Source of the DNA: Nanobdellota archaeon
GTDB lineage: Archaea; Nanobdellota; Nanobdellia; Pacearchaeales; GW2011-AR1
Length of the DNA: 64,000 bases
NCBI GenBank assembly: GCA_024654565.1
Contig: JANLHM010000009.1
Location: 89,945 to 153,944 of the forward strand
Direction: 5' to 3'
Position numbers and translations under genes: made by a program. The notes beneath the pieces are model-generated. The model saw nothing but the letters and a program-made list of their open reading frames with translations, was not told the DNA's origin and did not search any database. This document shows positions 50,779-59,820 of the stretch, one piece after another (within the stretch, counting starts at the first letter, position 1; every line of letters starts with the position of its first letter).

Positions 50779-52335
50779 TTAAAGTTTATCAGGGAGTAGA
50801 GGAACTTCTTTTGGAAGACCACTTCTTATTTTTTCAGAGCTCTTTTCCGATTTCAATTTCTTTGAAATTTTTATAAGTTCCTTTCTTTGCATATGTCTGT
50901 AAATTCTGTAAGCAAGGTACATTGAGAGAATTATTATTATGATTAAAAGGAACCATGAAAAAGTTGAAACTTCCTCTACTACAAAAGTGTCATAACTTGA
51001 AGCATTCACTTCTCCATACCTCACTTGAGTGTAAAAAAGATAATTTCCAATTGAGATGTTTTTTGGAAGGTCAAGAAAGAAAACATCATTGTAAGACTGG
51101 TCAATTGCAAAATCTTCCTTTTTAAGAGTATATTCGTTCCTGTCAAAATCAATAACTTTGTATTCTAATTGAACATCAAAATTTCTTAAATCACCCTTGT
51201 TTATGAGGGTTACATTTGCTCTTACTCTTCCACCAGGAACAACATATTTTTTCAAGACTTCAGTACGTATGTCAAAAAGGGCATCTCTTTCATTTACCTG
51301 AAGAACAACCTCGGAATCTTTTTGAACCTCTGTTGCAAAAAAATGAATTTTTCCAACATAAACATCTGCTTCCCTTGACTCAGAGACATAAACGTCAAAC
51401 CTTAAAGGAATTGATTCCCCCGGTAAAACTGAAATTGATCTTTCCTGAGGAAAAATAAAGTTTTGAAGCTCTTCAACTGAAATTAGTATTGTTAACGATT
51501 TGGAACCCATGTTAGTTAGGTTGATTGTTTGCTGGTAATATGTACCTTTATCCATTTTTAACTCAAAAAAATCAGGATTTACTACAAAATTGTATTCTTC
51601 GCTTGTCGCGGGGGTTACATTACTAGTGGGTGTTGTACCTCCGCCACCACCTGAACCTCCACCTCCTGTGGGAACAAATCCACTACATGCAAGGTTACAA
51701 CTTCCGGGTTGCCCATTTGAAGAGCCACTGTCACAAACTTCTCCAGTTTCAACAACTCCATTTCCACAAACTGGAGTTGAAGGATTTTCAACAAGCCAAT
51801 AAACCCCATCAAAAGAAGAGACTTGAAACTTATAAATTCCACCAGAATAACTTATAAAAGTACAGTCAGAGCATATAACTCCATTGTTATAGATTAAAGG
51901 TGAAGAAAAAGTAATTCCGTAAATTGATAGGTTTGCACTTTTGTTTATTCCCGAAAGGTTTGAGTTGTCAACAAGAACAAGGTTATCTGATAAATTTAAA
52001 TCCCGGTCAAAGTTAACAATTAGCTCACTTCCACCCATTGTGACTAAATCAAGGTTTTCATTAAATTCAACTTTGCCATAGCTTGTTTTCTCTAAGGTTA
52101 CAAAAGGAAAATTTCGGTAAGTACTTTCATTGTTGCCCGAAAAATTTGTTGTAGAACCATTAAATGTTTCAGCTAAAACAGTAAAAGATGCAATTGTAAT
52201 GTTTGATGAAGAGTCCACTTCGGTTGCAAAACCTGTTAATGTAGCAAAAGTAAAACCCATACCAAAAACAATAATAAAAAAATATAAAAAATTCTTCCAA
52301 CATAAAATTTTCCGAAAAACTTTTAACTCACCCAT
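50779..52335 (-). CDS. Large surface protein with N- and C-terminal anchors
   Basis: 518 residues: N-terminal membrane helix (about 14-34) followed by TGFATEVDSSSNITIASFTV, a glycan-rich (N-x-S/T) region, VCGNGVVETGEVCDSG (a Cys repeat of the myxobacterial-type DUF4215 kind), a Gly-rich hinge, two Ig-like domains, and a C-terminal membrane helix (about 460-480) with a basic cytoplasmic tail. It is a probable cell-envelope protein. The first 60 residues resemble those of the next surface genes. Confidence 0.75.
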   Translation of the reverse strand: MGELKVFRKILCWKNFLYFFIIVFGMGFTFATLTGFATEVDSSSNITIASFTVLAETFNGSTTNFSGNNESTYRNFPFVTLEKTSYGKVEFNENLDLVTMGGSELIVNFDRDLNLSDNLVLVDNSNLSGINKSANLSIYGITFSSPLIYNNGVICSDCTFISYSGGIYKFQVSSFDGVYWLVENPSTPVCGNGVVETGEVCDSGSSNGQPGSCNLACSGFVPTGGGGSGGGGGTTPTSNVTPATSEEYNFVVNPDFFELKMDKGTYYQQTINLTNMGSKSLTILISVEELQNFIFPQERSISVLPGESIPLRFDVYVSESREADVYVGKIHFFATEVQKDSEVVLQVNERDALFDIRTEVLKKYVVPGGRVRANVTLINKGDLRNFDVQLEYKVIDFDRNEYTLKKEDFAIDQSYNDVFFLDLPKNISIGNYLFYTQVRYGEVNASSYDTFVVEEVSTFSWFLLIIIIILSMYLAYRIYRHMQRKELIKISKKLKSEKSSEKIRSGLPKEVPLLPDKL

Positions 52336-52432
52336 AAAAAGTAAAAATGAAGAATACTTTTTAATTCTTTGCGAGACAAGAAAATAAACAAAAAATTTAA
52401 AAGAAATTTAAAAGTCAAATTAAAAAATTAAA

Positions 52433-53044
52433 TTACTTTTTAGGGGTTGCCTTCCCTTTAGCACTCTTCTTTTTATAAATTCTCCAGACAAGTATTGCAA
52501 GTGCCGTCAATCCTACAACTATGTAAACAAGAGCATAATCTCTTGGATGAGGAATGCACTGTACTCTAACTCTTAAAGGGGCTGAAACTGTCATTGTTGT
52601 TGTTGATCCGCCACTCCCCCCTGTCTGCAACTCAGATTCACTAACTTCAATAACTTCAACCTGACCTTCATAAACTTTTAACTCCCCCTCACACAACTGA
52701 CTACACAAAAGACCACCGACTAAACAATCTTTTTTGTAAACTGAAGAAGTTTTAAAACAAAACTTTACAGGAATTGCTGAATCACTTGAAGTATATTTCG
52801 GAATTGAATCAACTTTCGTGTCACCTGAAACCATTATTTCCTGAAGAGATTCTGAAAGCTGAACTTTTACGTAAGAATCTTTTGGCCAAGGGTTATACAC
52901 CCCATAAGTAAGGCAAACATTTGAATTTTCAGGAATAAGTGCAGTTTCCTGTTCCCACCTAAGACCAACTCCTGCGGATGACAAAGGTAATACCGCTAAA
53001 AGCAGAATAGACACAAGAAATAAATTAACTATTTTTTTTTCCAT
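52433..53044 (-). CDS. Secreted, C-terminally anchored surface protein
   Basis: 203 residues: cleavable signal (IVNLFLVSILLLAVLPLSSAG), an Ig-like outside domain with several Cys (likely disulfides, e.g. CLVGGLLCSQLCEG), a Gly/Ser/Thr hinge, a membrane helix (about 170-190) and a basic end. Partner of the large surface protein downstream by position. Confidence 0.7.
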   Translation of the reverse strand: MEKKIVNLFLVSILLLAVLPLSSAGVGLRWEQETALIPENSNVCLTYGVYNPWPKDSYVKVQLSESLQEIMVSGDTKVDSIPKYTSSDSAIPVKFCFKTSSVYKKDCLVGGLLCSQLCEGELKVYEGQVEVIEVSESELQTGGSGGSTTTMTVSAPLRVRVQCIPHPRDYALVYIVVGLTALAILVWRIYKKKSAKGKATPKK

Positions 53045-53098
53045 TTTTTTTATTGTTTTTAGTTGAGTAATCTTTGATTTAATAATCTTTTACTCTTT

Positions 53099-53707
53099 TT
53101 AACAGGCAAGTCCAGCAGACACCCCCTCAAAAAGTACACTATTGTTATAGTCTCCAGACGGTTGTGCAGCAGGAACATCAAGCCAAAATCTCCAATAACT
53201 AAAGTCTCCAGGAGTAATACTCCCAACTGCTTTAATGTAATCAGTGGTCATTGAACTTTCATTTGAAAGAAGGGGGTAAGTAGAGTTTGTGTGACTAAAT
53301 GAAGAATAAGATTCATTATCAATACCAATAACATCAAGTCCTGAACTTGTAAGCCCTGCATTTGCCTTTATACAAAAGTCAACCGCAGTATTGCTGTCAT
53401 TATGTACTTCTATTGAATAAGTTGTGTTACTCCCAGCACCGTCATAATCGTGACTAGCATTAACATTTTGTGCAGGCAAAAGAGCAACTGTTCCAAACTG
53501 TATTCCTTCTGAAAGGTTAGCCCCCATATTTATTGCAAGAAATTTTGAAATTGTTACATTAGAAGTTGTACTTCCTTCAGTTGCATTTCCAGTAATTGAA
53601 AAACTCTGGAAAAAAAAAAGAAATAAAGAAGCCCCAACAACAAAAGTAAGTAAAAGATTTATATGCCCCTTCTCTTTATCGAATTTTTCCATCTTTTTCA
53701 TATTCAC
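53099..53707 (-). CDS. Surface protein of the SITGNxTEG family, copy 1
   Basis: 202 residues: N-terminal helix then SITGNATEGSTTSNVTIS, LSEGIQFGTVALLPAQNVNA, STYSIEVHNDSNTAVDFCIKANAGLTS and SYWRFWLDVPAAQPSGDYNN, ending SAGLAC with Cys as last residue. Nine or more N-x-S/T sites suggest heavy N-glycosylation. Paralogue of the gene at 53823 and of the C-terminal part of the LamG protein. Pilin- or TasA-like structural role is possible. Confidence 0.72.
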   Translation of the reverse strand: MNMKKMEKFDKEKGHINLLLTFVVGASLFLFFFQSFSITGNATEGSTTSNVTISKFLAINMGANLSEGIQFGTVALLPAQNVNASHDYDGAGSNTTYSIEVHNDSNTAVDFCIKANAGLTSSGLDVIGIDNESYSSFSHTNSTYPLLSNESSMTTDYIKAVGSITPGDFSYWRFWLDVPAAQPSGDYNNSVLFEGVSAGLAC

Positions 53708-53822
53708 CTTAACCCTTTTATCAAGCTAAAACCCTTTTTAAATATTCCTGCAAAAGAAAGACAATCTTTTAAAAAAGAGGGGTAAAAAATTTCATTTAAG
53801 ACTGAATTTAAAAAAACAAATG

Positions 53823-54410
53823 TTAACATAAATTTCCAGAATCAAGACCCTGAAAAGAGAGAGTGTTGTTATATTCTCCTGTCGCTTGTGCAGCAGGGAT
53901 ATCAAGCCAAAATCTCCAATAACTAGAGTTTCCAGGAAAAATGTTAGACACTGCTTTTACATAACTAGTAGTTATAGGAGTTTCATTTGAAATTTCAGGG
54001 TGGGTCAAATTCGTAAAGTTATAAGCAGTATAAGTTTCATTTGAGAGACCGATAACATCAAGCGCCACACTTGTAAGCCCCGTATTTGCCTTTATACAAA
54101 AGTCAACCGCAGTATTGCTGTCAAGATGTACTTCTATTGAATAAGTTGTACTATTTCCAGAACCATCATAATTGTGACTAGCATTAACATTTTGTGAAGG
54201 CAAAAAAGCAACTGTTCCAAATTGAATTCCTTCTGAAAGGTTTTCCCCCATATTTATTGCAAGGTATTTTGATAAACTCACGTTAGAAGTCGTAATTCCT
54301 TCAGTGATATTTCCCGTAACTGAAAAACTATTTAAAACAAAAAGAAAGATGAAAAACAAAAAAATAAAAATTAAAAGAAATTCATAACCACCAATAAACA
54401 CCTTTTTCAT
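53823..54410 (-). CDS. Surface protein of the SITGNxTEG family, copy 2
   Basis: 195 residues: same order as copy 1 (SVTGNITEGITTSNVSLSKY, LSEGIQFGTVAFLPSQNVNA, YWRFWLDIPAAQATGEYNN) and the same habit of ending in Cys (SGNLC). About 65 percent identical over the domain to copy 1 by eye. Many N-x-S/T sites. Confidence 0.72.
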   Translation of the reverse strand: MKKVFIGGYEFLLIFIFLFFIFLFVLNSFSVTGNITEGITTSNVSLSKYLAINMGENLSEGIQFGTVAFLPSQNVNASHNYDGSGNSTTYSIEVHLDSNTAVDFCIKANTGLTSVALDVIGLSNETYTAYNFTNLTHPEISNETPITTSYVKAVSNIFPGNSSYWRFWLDIPAAQATGEYNNTLSFQGLDSGNLC

Positions 54411-54457
54411 GAACTAATCAAAAGATTAAATTTTAAATATCTTTACAAAATTTTCTT

Positions 54458-56719
54458 TTAAGGTTCTTCTCCTTCTCTTACTGCTTTAAATTGAAGTTGG
54501 TTCAAGTAAATTCCTGCAGGCTGTGTTGAAGGGGCATCAAGATAAAACTTCATGTATATTGCTGAACCATCCTCAAGTGAACCCCCAATAAGAGTGTAAT
54601 TTGTAGTCATATTAAAAACTTCTGAATTTGAAACAGTGGGGTCAGTAGTGTTAACTGAATAAGTTTCATTACCAAGCCCTAGTACATCCAATGCATCCGT
54701 ATAAAGGTCTCCGTTAGCCCTCACATAAATATCCACCAGAACGTTTGTTGCAGAGATGTTAATATAGTAATAAGTTAATCCGGTTGCATTGTTTCCAATA
54801 GCATCAAGGTCATCCACAGGTAGACTAACAACATTCCATTTTACTCCAGTTTCAAGTTCATCAGAAAGTAAAATTGAAATTCCTGCACTGTTTAAAATTG
54901 TAAAGTTTGTAGAATTGTAACCCAAATTGTTTGAAGTGTCATTACAATAATATTCTAAAAAGTGGGGTCCTGGTCCAAGACTTGGTTCAAACCAAAAATA
55001 AGAATCATTAACTTCTGTCATTGTTACATTTGAATCAGAATCCAGGCTGTAAAAACACATAGAAACATTTTCATTTTCAACGACACTTATATTAAAGTCA
55101 ACCTCTAAAGTCGTGTAGTTGATTGAAGAATTGGGGCTTATAATTGTGATATTTGGGGAAGTAATGTCGACAATTGTCAAATTGTTTGAATTTACCCAAC
55201 TTGAATAAGAGTCTCCATCATAAGTTCTAACTGAACACTTCCATATGTCCCCCAAGGTCAAATTGCCAGAGTTAAGTAAAGTTGAAAAAGTTGTTGCGTT
55301 GTTTATGTCTTCAAATGTTTGATTCAAAACAGAAGTGTTGTTCTTGAACCAATTTAAAGATACATCAAGTAAGGAATTATCAAAGTCAGAGATAAATGCT
55401 GAACAATTTAAATTTGTATCAGACTCATTTCTTCCATTTAAAGAAACAAGAGTGACGTCAGTCGGGTCTTCAGGTACCGAGTCGTCAATTGATAAAACAT
55501 TACTAAGCACAGTCGCCCCGTCCATTATTCTGTCATTAGGAGTTATTGCCACCTGCCATGAGTCCCCCTTCGCTGTCTCCTGACTCACAACTTTCTCCAC
55601 TTGATGCCCTGCAACTCCCGCATCATAAATTGCACTCACCTGTTCAGGAGACAAAGCCCTGTTATAAATTTGGATTTCATCAATTGAACCATTAAAAAAC
55701 CACTGACTGCCATCGCTGTAACTACCCAAGTATAAATCTATTGAATTGGAAACAGAATTGTCATTTCCTAAATCATAAACTGCATTACATTTTTCATCCC
55801 CATTTAGATAAACATATATTTTGTCATTCCTATCAAAAACTGCAACTCCATGATACCATTGATCTGCAAGAACAGCTGAGTTCGCACAGTTTACGTGTTG
55901 GTTTGTCCCTGATGAACCCATTACATCTGCACTAAAACTATTTCCCGAAGAAATAGAAATTGAATAACCAGGTGAACCTGAAGCTCCTTTAACAGCAATT
56001 CCTTTCCAATCATTTGGAAGGGAATTCAAGTAAAACCATCCAGAAACGCTAAAATTCCCTGTTCCAAAATCTAAACTTCCTGAGGCAGGGTCATTAACTT
56101 TTAAATAATCACCCGTCCCGTCAAAACTGTAACACCCTCCAACTTTACATGATGAATTCCACGTTGGACGAGCTGAAGAAGTTCCTCCGCCAAGCGTTCC
56201 ATTATTTCCGTATGTCGAATAATCACGAACAGCGCCTGAGGTAAGTTCCGCTACATTTTTGTCAAAGGGCATGTTTAAGACTGAAGTTGAAGTTCCTGAA
56301 AGTCTCCAGTCAGTAATGTTGGAAATAAAATCTAGATCGGCGTCAGACGACGTGAATGTGACAGTCAAGTTGTCAAAAGTGAAGTTATTCCCAGATGTCG
56401 AAGTTAAAAGAACGTTTGAGACTATTGGAATCCTATTTGCCTGAGAAAAAAATTCTTCAACAAACCCCCCAGGAGTGATTATCGTATCATTTCCTCCACC
56501 GGAGTTTACAGAAATTACATCAGCAACAACTAAAGAAATAAAAAAAATGTAAATGAAAATTCCTAAGAAGGTAAGAATTACAAAAGAAAAGCTTAAATAC
56601 TTAGGGGGTTTAAGTGAAGTAACAGGTAAAACCTGCTGGTCAGTGCACCTTGAGGTGCGCGCTTTAGTACCATCAGGTGCTGTTACCTTCTTTCCTGACC
56701 TTATTTTAATTTTTTCCAT
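54458..56719 (-). CDS. LamG-domain surface protein with replaced N terminus
   Basis: 753 residues. An odd basic start (MEKIKIRSGKKVTAPDGTKA... to about 45), a membrane helix (48-72, ending FFISLVVADVISVNSGGG), a LamG/concanavalin domain (about 175-380, SFDGTGDYLKV...FSVSGWFYLN, IDEIQIYNRALSPEQVSAIYDAG), two Ig-like stretches, and a C-terminal domain (about 620-753) related to the proteins at 53099 and 53823. The start lies within a segment that came with the DUF3800 insertion; the original start survives as an orphan at 57333-57434. Confidence 0.78.
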   Translation of the reverse strand: MEKIKIRSGKKVTAPDGTKARTSRCTDQQVLPVTSLKPPKYLSFSFVILTFLGIFIYIFFISLVVADVISVNSGGGNDTIITPGGFVEEFFSQANRIPIVSNVLLTSTSGNNFTFDNLTVTFTSSDADLDFISNITDWRLSGTSTSVLNMPFDKNVAELTSGAVRDYSTYGNNGTLGGGTSSARPTWNSSCKVGGCYSFDGTGDYLKVNDPASGSLDFGTGNFSVSGWFYLNSLPNDWKGIAVKGASGSPGYSISISSGNSFSADVMGSSGTNQHVNCANSAVLADQWYHGVAVFDRNDKIYVYLNGDEKCNAVYDLGNDNSVSNSIDLYLGSYSDGSQWFFNGSIDEIQIYNRALSPEQVSAIYDAGVAGHQVEKVVSQETAKGDSWQVAITPNDRIMDGATVLSNVLSIDDSVPEDPTDVTLVSLNGRNESDTNLNCSAFISDFDNSLLDVSLNWFKNNTSVLNQTFEDINNATTFSTLLNSGNLTLGDIWKCSVRTYDGDSYSSWVNSNNLTIVDITSPNITIISPNSSINYTTLEVDFNISVVENENVSMCFYSLDSDSNVTMTEVNDSYFWFEPSLGPGPHFLEYYCNDTSNNLGYNSTNFTILNSAGISILLSDELETGVKWNVVSLPVDDLDAIGNNATGLTYYYINISATNVLVDIYVRANGDLYTDALDVLGLGNETYSVNTTDPTVSNSEVFNMTTNYTLIGGSLEDGSAIYMKFYLDAPSTQPAGIYLNQLQFKAVREGEEP
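56493..56545 (-). repeat. 53-bp direct repeat, left copy
   Basis: Identical to 57346-57398. Encodes FFISLVVADVISVNSGGG of the LamG protein. The two copies flank an 800-bp segment holding the DUF3800 gene. Confidence 0.9.
56619..56696. repeat. Hairpin-rich segment inside the LamG gene start
   Basis: GTAACAG (56619-56625) and CTGTTAC (56690-56696) form the ends; inside are CAGGT-AAA-ACCTG and GCACCT-TG-AGGTGC, both perfect. Base composition is richer in GC than its surroundings. Could be the end of a mobile element or an RNA structure; it is translated in frame as residues about 11-35 of the LamG protein. Confidence 0.45.
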
Positions 56720-57336
56720 ACTTGACAAACCTCCTGTTCTATTTCAAGCTCATTCACAAAATTCTCATTATTATACTCAAACTTTTGAAAACAAGACCAT
56801 GCTAAAACATCTGCAAATTGAAGTCCACCCCATGAATGTGACCAACTGTGTTCAATTTTGCATTTAATTCCTTCACAATTTTCTTTTAGATGATTTTCAA
56901 AATATTTGTTAAAGTCCTCCTGCAAAAATAAATTTCCTTTTGATTTGTCAATCTTAATCTCAAAATTAGTGTCATTAAAATTCATATTTCTGGCTAGTTT
57001 TCCTGCAACAAAATTATATAATTTATGCTTATCTTTTTTTAGATAATTGCTATAAATCTTGGATTTGTCAAGAACTATATAATAAACTTTCGTACCACTC
57101 AATTCATTTAACTTTTTTAACATATAAACAATTACTTCTGAGGAGGATTTGTTTGCTTTTATCTCACTCGCTTTTCTTAACTCTTTTTTGAATTTATTTC
57201 TCCTCATATTCTTTATTATCCTCTCTAAATCCGCCGGATTGTCAACAACCAAAGCAGATAAAATCAGAAACTTTGAGCTTCCGCCCTTTGTTCCCAAATC
57301 TCCACTCTCATCAATATATACATATTTAAATTTCAT
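56701..57336 (-). CDS. DUF3800 protein inserted in the surface locus
   Basis: 211 residues: FKYVYIDESGDLG opens the DUF3800 family (RNase H-like fold with YxDESG), SWSHSWGGLQFADVLAWSCFQK near the end carries its later acidic residue. The family is spread by mobile elements and is nuclease-like by fold. ATG 57336 overlaps the TGA of the orphan signal-peptide ORF; its end overlaps the new LamG start. Confidence 0.8.
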   Translation of the reverse strand: MKFKYVYIDESGDLGTKGGSSKFLILSALVVDNPADLERIIKNMRRNKFKKELRKASEIKANKSSSEVIVYMLKKLNELSGTKVYYIVLDKSKIYSNYLKKDKHKLYNFVAGKLARNMNFNDTNFEIKIDKSKGNLFLQEDFNKYFENHLKENCEGIKCKIEHSWSHSWGGLQFADVLAWSCFQKFEYNNENFVNELEIEQEVCQVWKKLK

Positions 57337-57434
57337 TTGGAACTCCCTCCACCGGAGTTTACAGAAATTACATCAGCAACAACTAAAGAAATAAAAAATA
57401 ATGCTACGACAGTAAAAAATATTTTAGAGTTCAT
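57333..57434 (-). pseudogene. Orphan signal-peptide fragment of the LamG gene
   Basis: A 33-residue ORF: MNSKIFFTVVALFFISLVVA then DVISVNSGGGSSK and stop. This is a normal secretion signal plus the first residues of the LamG protein, cut off at the point where the DUF3800 segment joins. It overlaps the stop of the AbiEi-like gene by 11 nt. Confidence 0.75.
57346..57398 (-). repeat. 53-bp direct repeat, right copy
   Basis: Identical to 56493-56545; lies in the orphan signal-peptide fragment. A poorer third copy lies at about 58960-59004. Confidence 0.9.
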
Positions 57435-58026
57435 CTTTTCTCACTTCTAAAAGAGTTAAGGATTTTTTATAAATTCTCTCAGGATAGACTTTAAGATACC
57501 TTTTTAATTTTTTCAAATCAATTTTCTGTCTAATTTCTAACAACCCCTCTTTGGAAAGTTTTTCATTAAGCAAAACAAAGTCAAGAAAAGTTTTCTCTAA
57601 ATCTGAATAAGGAACATAAAAATTCCCCTCTTTCTTCAATTCATATCCAAAAAAATATCCTTTACTTATTTTTCTAACAAGAATATTCTTACCTAAAACT
57701 TTCCTAAGTCCTGTTCTTACATTTCTAGAGGTAAGAACAATTGGAATTGTTGCCTGATCCCAAATACCATAAAAACTTAATGCGGATTGCAGTCCCAAAT
57801 AAGACGGATTGAAACAAAATACAGACAAAGAAATCTCCTCATGTTTAGTATAAAATCCTTTGCCAATTTTTTTAATTTTACCTTTTTTAACCAAATTATG
57901 GACTAACAACTTTGTATAACTGCTCTTTTTTGATTTTCCAACAACCCTCTCAAGAGATTTAAAGTCCACGACAGGACTCTTTTCAAATAATTTTTCTACT
58001 TTATCTAGATGTATTTGTTTTCCCAT
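57424..58026 (-). CDS. AbiEi-like antitoxin/regulator
   Basis: 200 residues. N-terminal winged helix (LEKLFEKSP... to KKIGKGFYT), then LSVFCFNPSYLGLQSALSFYGIWDQ and IVLTSRNVRT, the AbiEi_4-type segments. In type IV AbiE systems it represses the operon and counters the nucleotidyltransferase toxin encoded by the overlapping upstream gene (22-nt overlap). Confidence 0.82.
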   Translation of the reverse strand: MGKQIHLDKVEKLFEKSPVVDFKSLERVVGKSKKSSYTKLLVHNLVKKGKIKKIGKGFYTKHEEISLSVFCFNPSYLGLQSALSFYGIWDQATIPIVLTSRNVRTGLRKVLGKNILVRKISKGYFFGYELKKEGNFYVPYSDLEKTFLDFVLLNEKLSKEGLLEIRQKIDLKKLKRYLKVYPERIYKKSLTLLEVRKDEL

Positions 58027-58658
58027 TTTCTTTTTATGTAATCAAACATCAAATCAGAAGAAGGAACAACACCTTCAAGCAAAATCAATTTTAAAGCTTC
58101 TTCATCAATAGGCTTTTTATATTTTTTAATTAACTTTTCAATTTCTTTTATTTTTTTGAGGTCTTCTATTTTGTTCAAAAGGAAAAAAATATCCCATAAA
58201 TCCCTTATTTTAAATCTCTTTAGATAGGTATTGCATTTTTCTGATAAAAATTGATCTGGAGTTAAACTATAAATCGAGCTAAAATTTCCATTTGAAAATT
58301 CATAATCACATAGAACAAATTTTATCTTTTGGAATGTAGCTTCTAACCTGACGGGGGTTCTTTCATATTCTAAAAGGGAATAAACACTTCGGGAAGAAAT
58401 TTTTAATTTTTTTATTTTAAATCCTTTAGACTCCAGTGAAGAAAAAATCTCCCTTATTTTTTTCTCATTCCGGGGGAAGTAAAAATCAAGGTCCTCTGAA
58501 AATCTCCTTCCGGAATAACATCTCCAGATAGCAGTACCTCCATGTAAAACTGCATTCCCAATTTTTTTATAAACTTCTTCTAAAATCAAGTCCTGAGCAT
58601 AAGCTATTCTTTTGTGAATTTCTCTTTTCAGCCTCAGCCCAAGCGGAATTTTGCTCAT
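58005..58658 (-). CDS. AbiEii-like nucleotidyltransferase toxin
   Basis: 217 residues. AVLHGGTAIWRCYSGRRFSEDLDFYF is the AbiEii GG...R.S.D.D active site; RLEATFQ and LTPDQFLSEK... KIRDLWDIFFL are further family segments. Such enzymes add pyrimidines to tRNA or act similarly in phage defence. First gene of the pair; TATA ATATATAAATG-like stretch at about 58680-58695. Confidence 0.85.
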   Translation of the reverse strand: MSKIPLGLRLKREIHKRIAYAQDLILEEVYKKIGNAVLHGGTAIWRCYSGRRFSEDLDFYFPRNEKKIREIFSSLESKGFKIKKLKISSRSVYSLLEYERTPVRLEATFQKIKFVLCDYEFSNGNFSSIYSLTPDQFLSEKCNTYLKRFKIRDLWDIFFLLNKIEDLKKIKEIEKLIKKYKKPIDEEALKLILLEGVVPSSDLMFDYIKRKWENKYI

Positions 58659-58749
58659 TTTATATATTTACAAAGGTTATACATTTATATATCTTTCGTA
58701 ACTCAGTCTTTTGAGAGGTTTTTCCTTAAAAACCCCAGTATTAAGATCT

Positions 58750-59004
58750 TCCCATGTCCCGTCAAAACTGTAACACCCTCCAACTTTACATGATGAATTC
58801 CACGTTGGACGAGCTGAAGAAGTTCTTCCGCCAAGCGTCCCATTATTTCCGTATGTCGAAGTTAAAAAGAACGTTTGAGACTATTGGAATCCTATTTTTA
58901 CCTGAGAAAAAAACCCCCAATATTTCTCCTGAGATTTATAACAGTCTCATTACCCCACAGAGTTTACCGAAATGACATCAGCAACAACTAAAGAAATAAA
59001 AAAA
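58750..59004 (-). pseudogene. Decayed copy of the LamG gene 5' region
   Basis: Three blocks match the intact LamG gene in order: 58750-58860 with 56116-56222, 58855-58912 with 56395-56452, and 58960-59004 with 56499-56545. The first two are joined at the shared octamer ATGTCGAA, so about 178 bp were lost between direct repeats. Several point changes and frameshifts prevent translation. It fills the 379-nt gap between the AbiEii gene and 59038. Confidence 0.75.
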
Positions 59005-59037
59005 TGCAAACTCCAAAGAAAATTAATCTATTCATTT

Positions 59038-59292
59038 TTAATAGTCGATATCTTCTATTTTACCCCTATTTTTTATAAATGATTCAACTGTCTCTTCATC
59101 CAAAACCCTTTTTCCAAAGGTATCCATCTCGTTTTTTAATTTATTAATCAATTTTTCAACCTCTTCAAAAATAAAACATTTCAAAATTTCTTCTCCTTTT
59201 TTAGAGATTCTTTTTATTCCTTTTTCCCGGAGTATTTTAATAAGACCTTTCCTCTTTATTAATGCATTATTAATTTCTCTATTTTTTTCCAT
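59038..59292 (-). CDS. Small helical protein, possibly histone-fold-like
   Basis: 84 residues: KGIKRISKKGEEILKCFIFEEVEKLINKL then FGKRVLDEETVESFIKN. The order (RIS..., long helix, KR.L.EE.V..FI) recalls archaeal histones (RIS.DA..., RKTV...DI), but key basic residues differ. I rate the histone idea as a guess. Seven nt downstream of the NTase gene in the same direction. Confidence 0.5.
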   Translation of the reverse strand: MEKNREINNALIKRKGLIKILREKGIKRISKKGEEILKCFIFEEVEKLINKLKNEMDTFGKRVLDEETVESFIKNRGKIEDIDY

Positions 59293-59298
59293 TTTTCA

Positions 59299-59820
59299 TT
59301 AATCTATTAAAACATAGTATTTTCTGAATTTGATTTTCGCATTCATAAAAAACTTGTCAAATATAGAATCATAAATAACCGGACATAAAAAAACCTGATT
59401 GCTTACCCATTCTCCTTCTTTTTCCAAAACTAAACCTTTTTCACCCTTTCTCCCCCTTAAAAAATTTACTACTTGGACTTTCTTGGAAGCCGATAAATCT
59501 GAAAGTTCATACCTGAAAAGACACTTGTTTTTAAAACCATAAACTTCTGAAAAGGGTTTATTTTTCTTCAAACTGTATCCCTCCCTTATGAGGGTATTAA
59601 CTAATCCTATCGGCTTAAAAAAATCCTCTAATGATATTATGCTGACGTGATAATTTTTAAATTTAAAAATTTTTTTGTCCGAAATCACTGCAACATCTAT
59701 ATCTTGGGGTTCAGTTTTTCCCTTGACAAATGACCCAAATAAGATAACATCATAAACCATCTTATCCTCCAAAACCTGCTTAAAATTGTTTTTTATTTTT
59801 GATAAATCTTTTAAGTTCAT
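59299..59820 (-). CDS. MNT-type nucleotidyltransferase, second pair
   Basis: 173 residues with DVILFGSFVKGKTEPQDIDVAVIS, the GSxxKG...DxD site, and a longer basic C-terminal domain. It overlaps the HEPN gene upstream by 41 nt, so translation is linked. Likely antitoxin of the pair, by analogy with MNT/HEPN modules. Confidence 0.82.
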   Translation of the reverse strand: MNLKDLSKIKNNFKQVLEDKMVYDVILFGSFVKGKTEPQDIDVAVISDKKIFKFKNYHVSIISLEDFFKPIGLVNTLIREGYSLKKNKPFSEVYGFKNKCLFRYELSDLSASKKVQVVNFLRGRKGEKGLVLEKEGEWVSNQVFLCPVIYDSIFDKFFMNAKIKFRKYYVLID

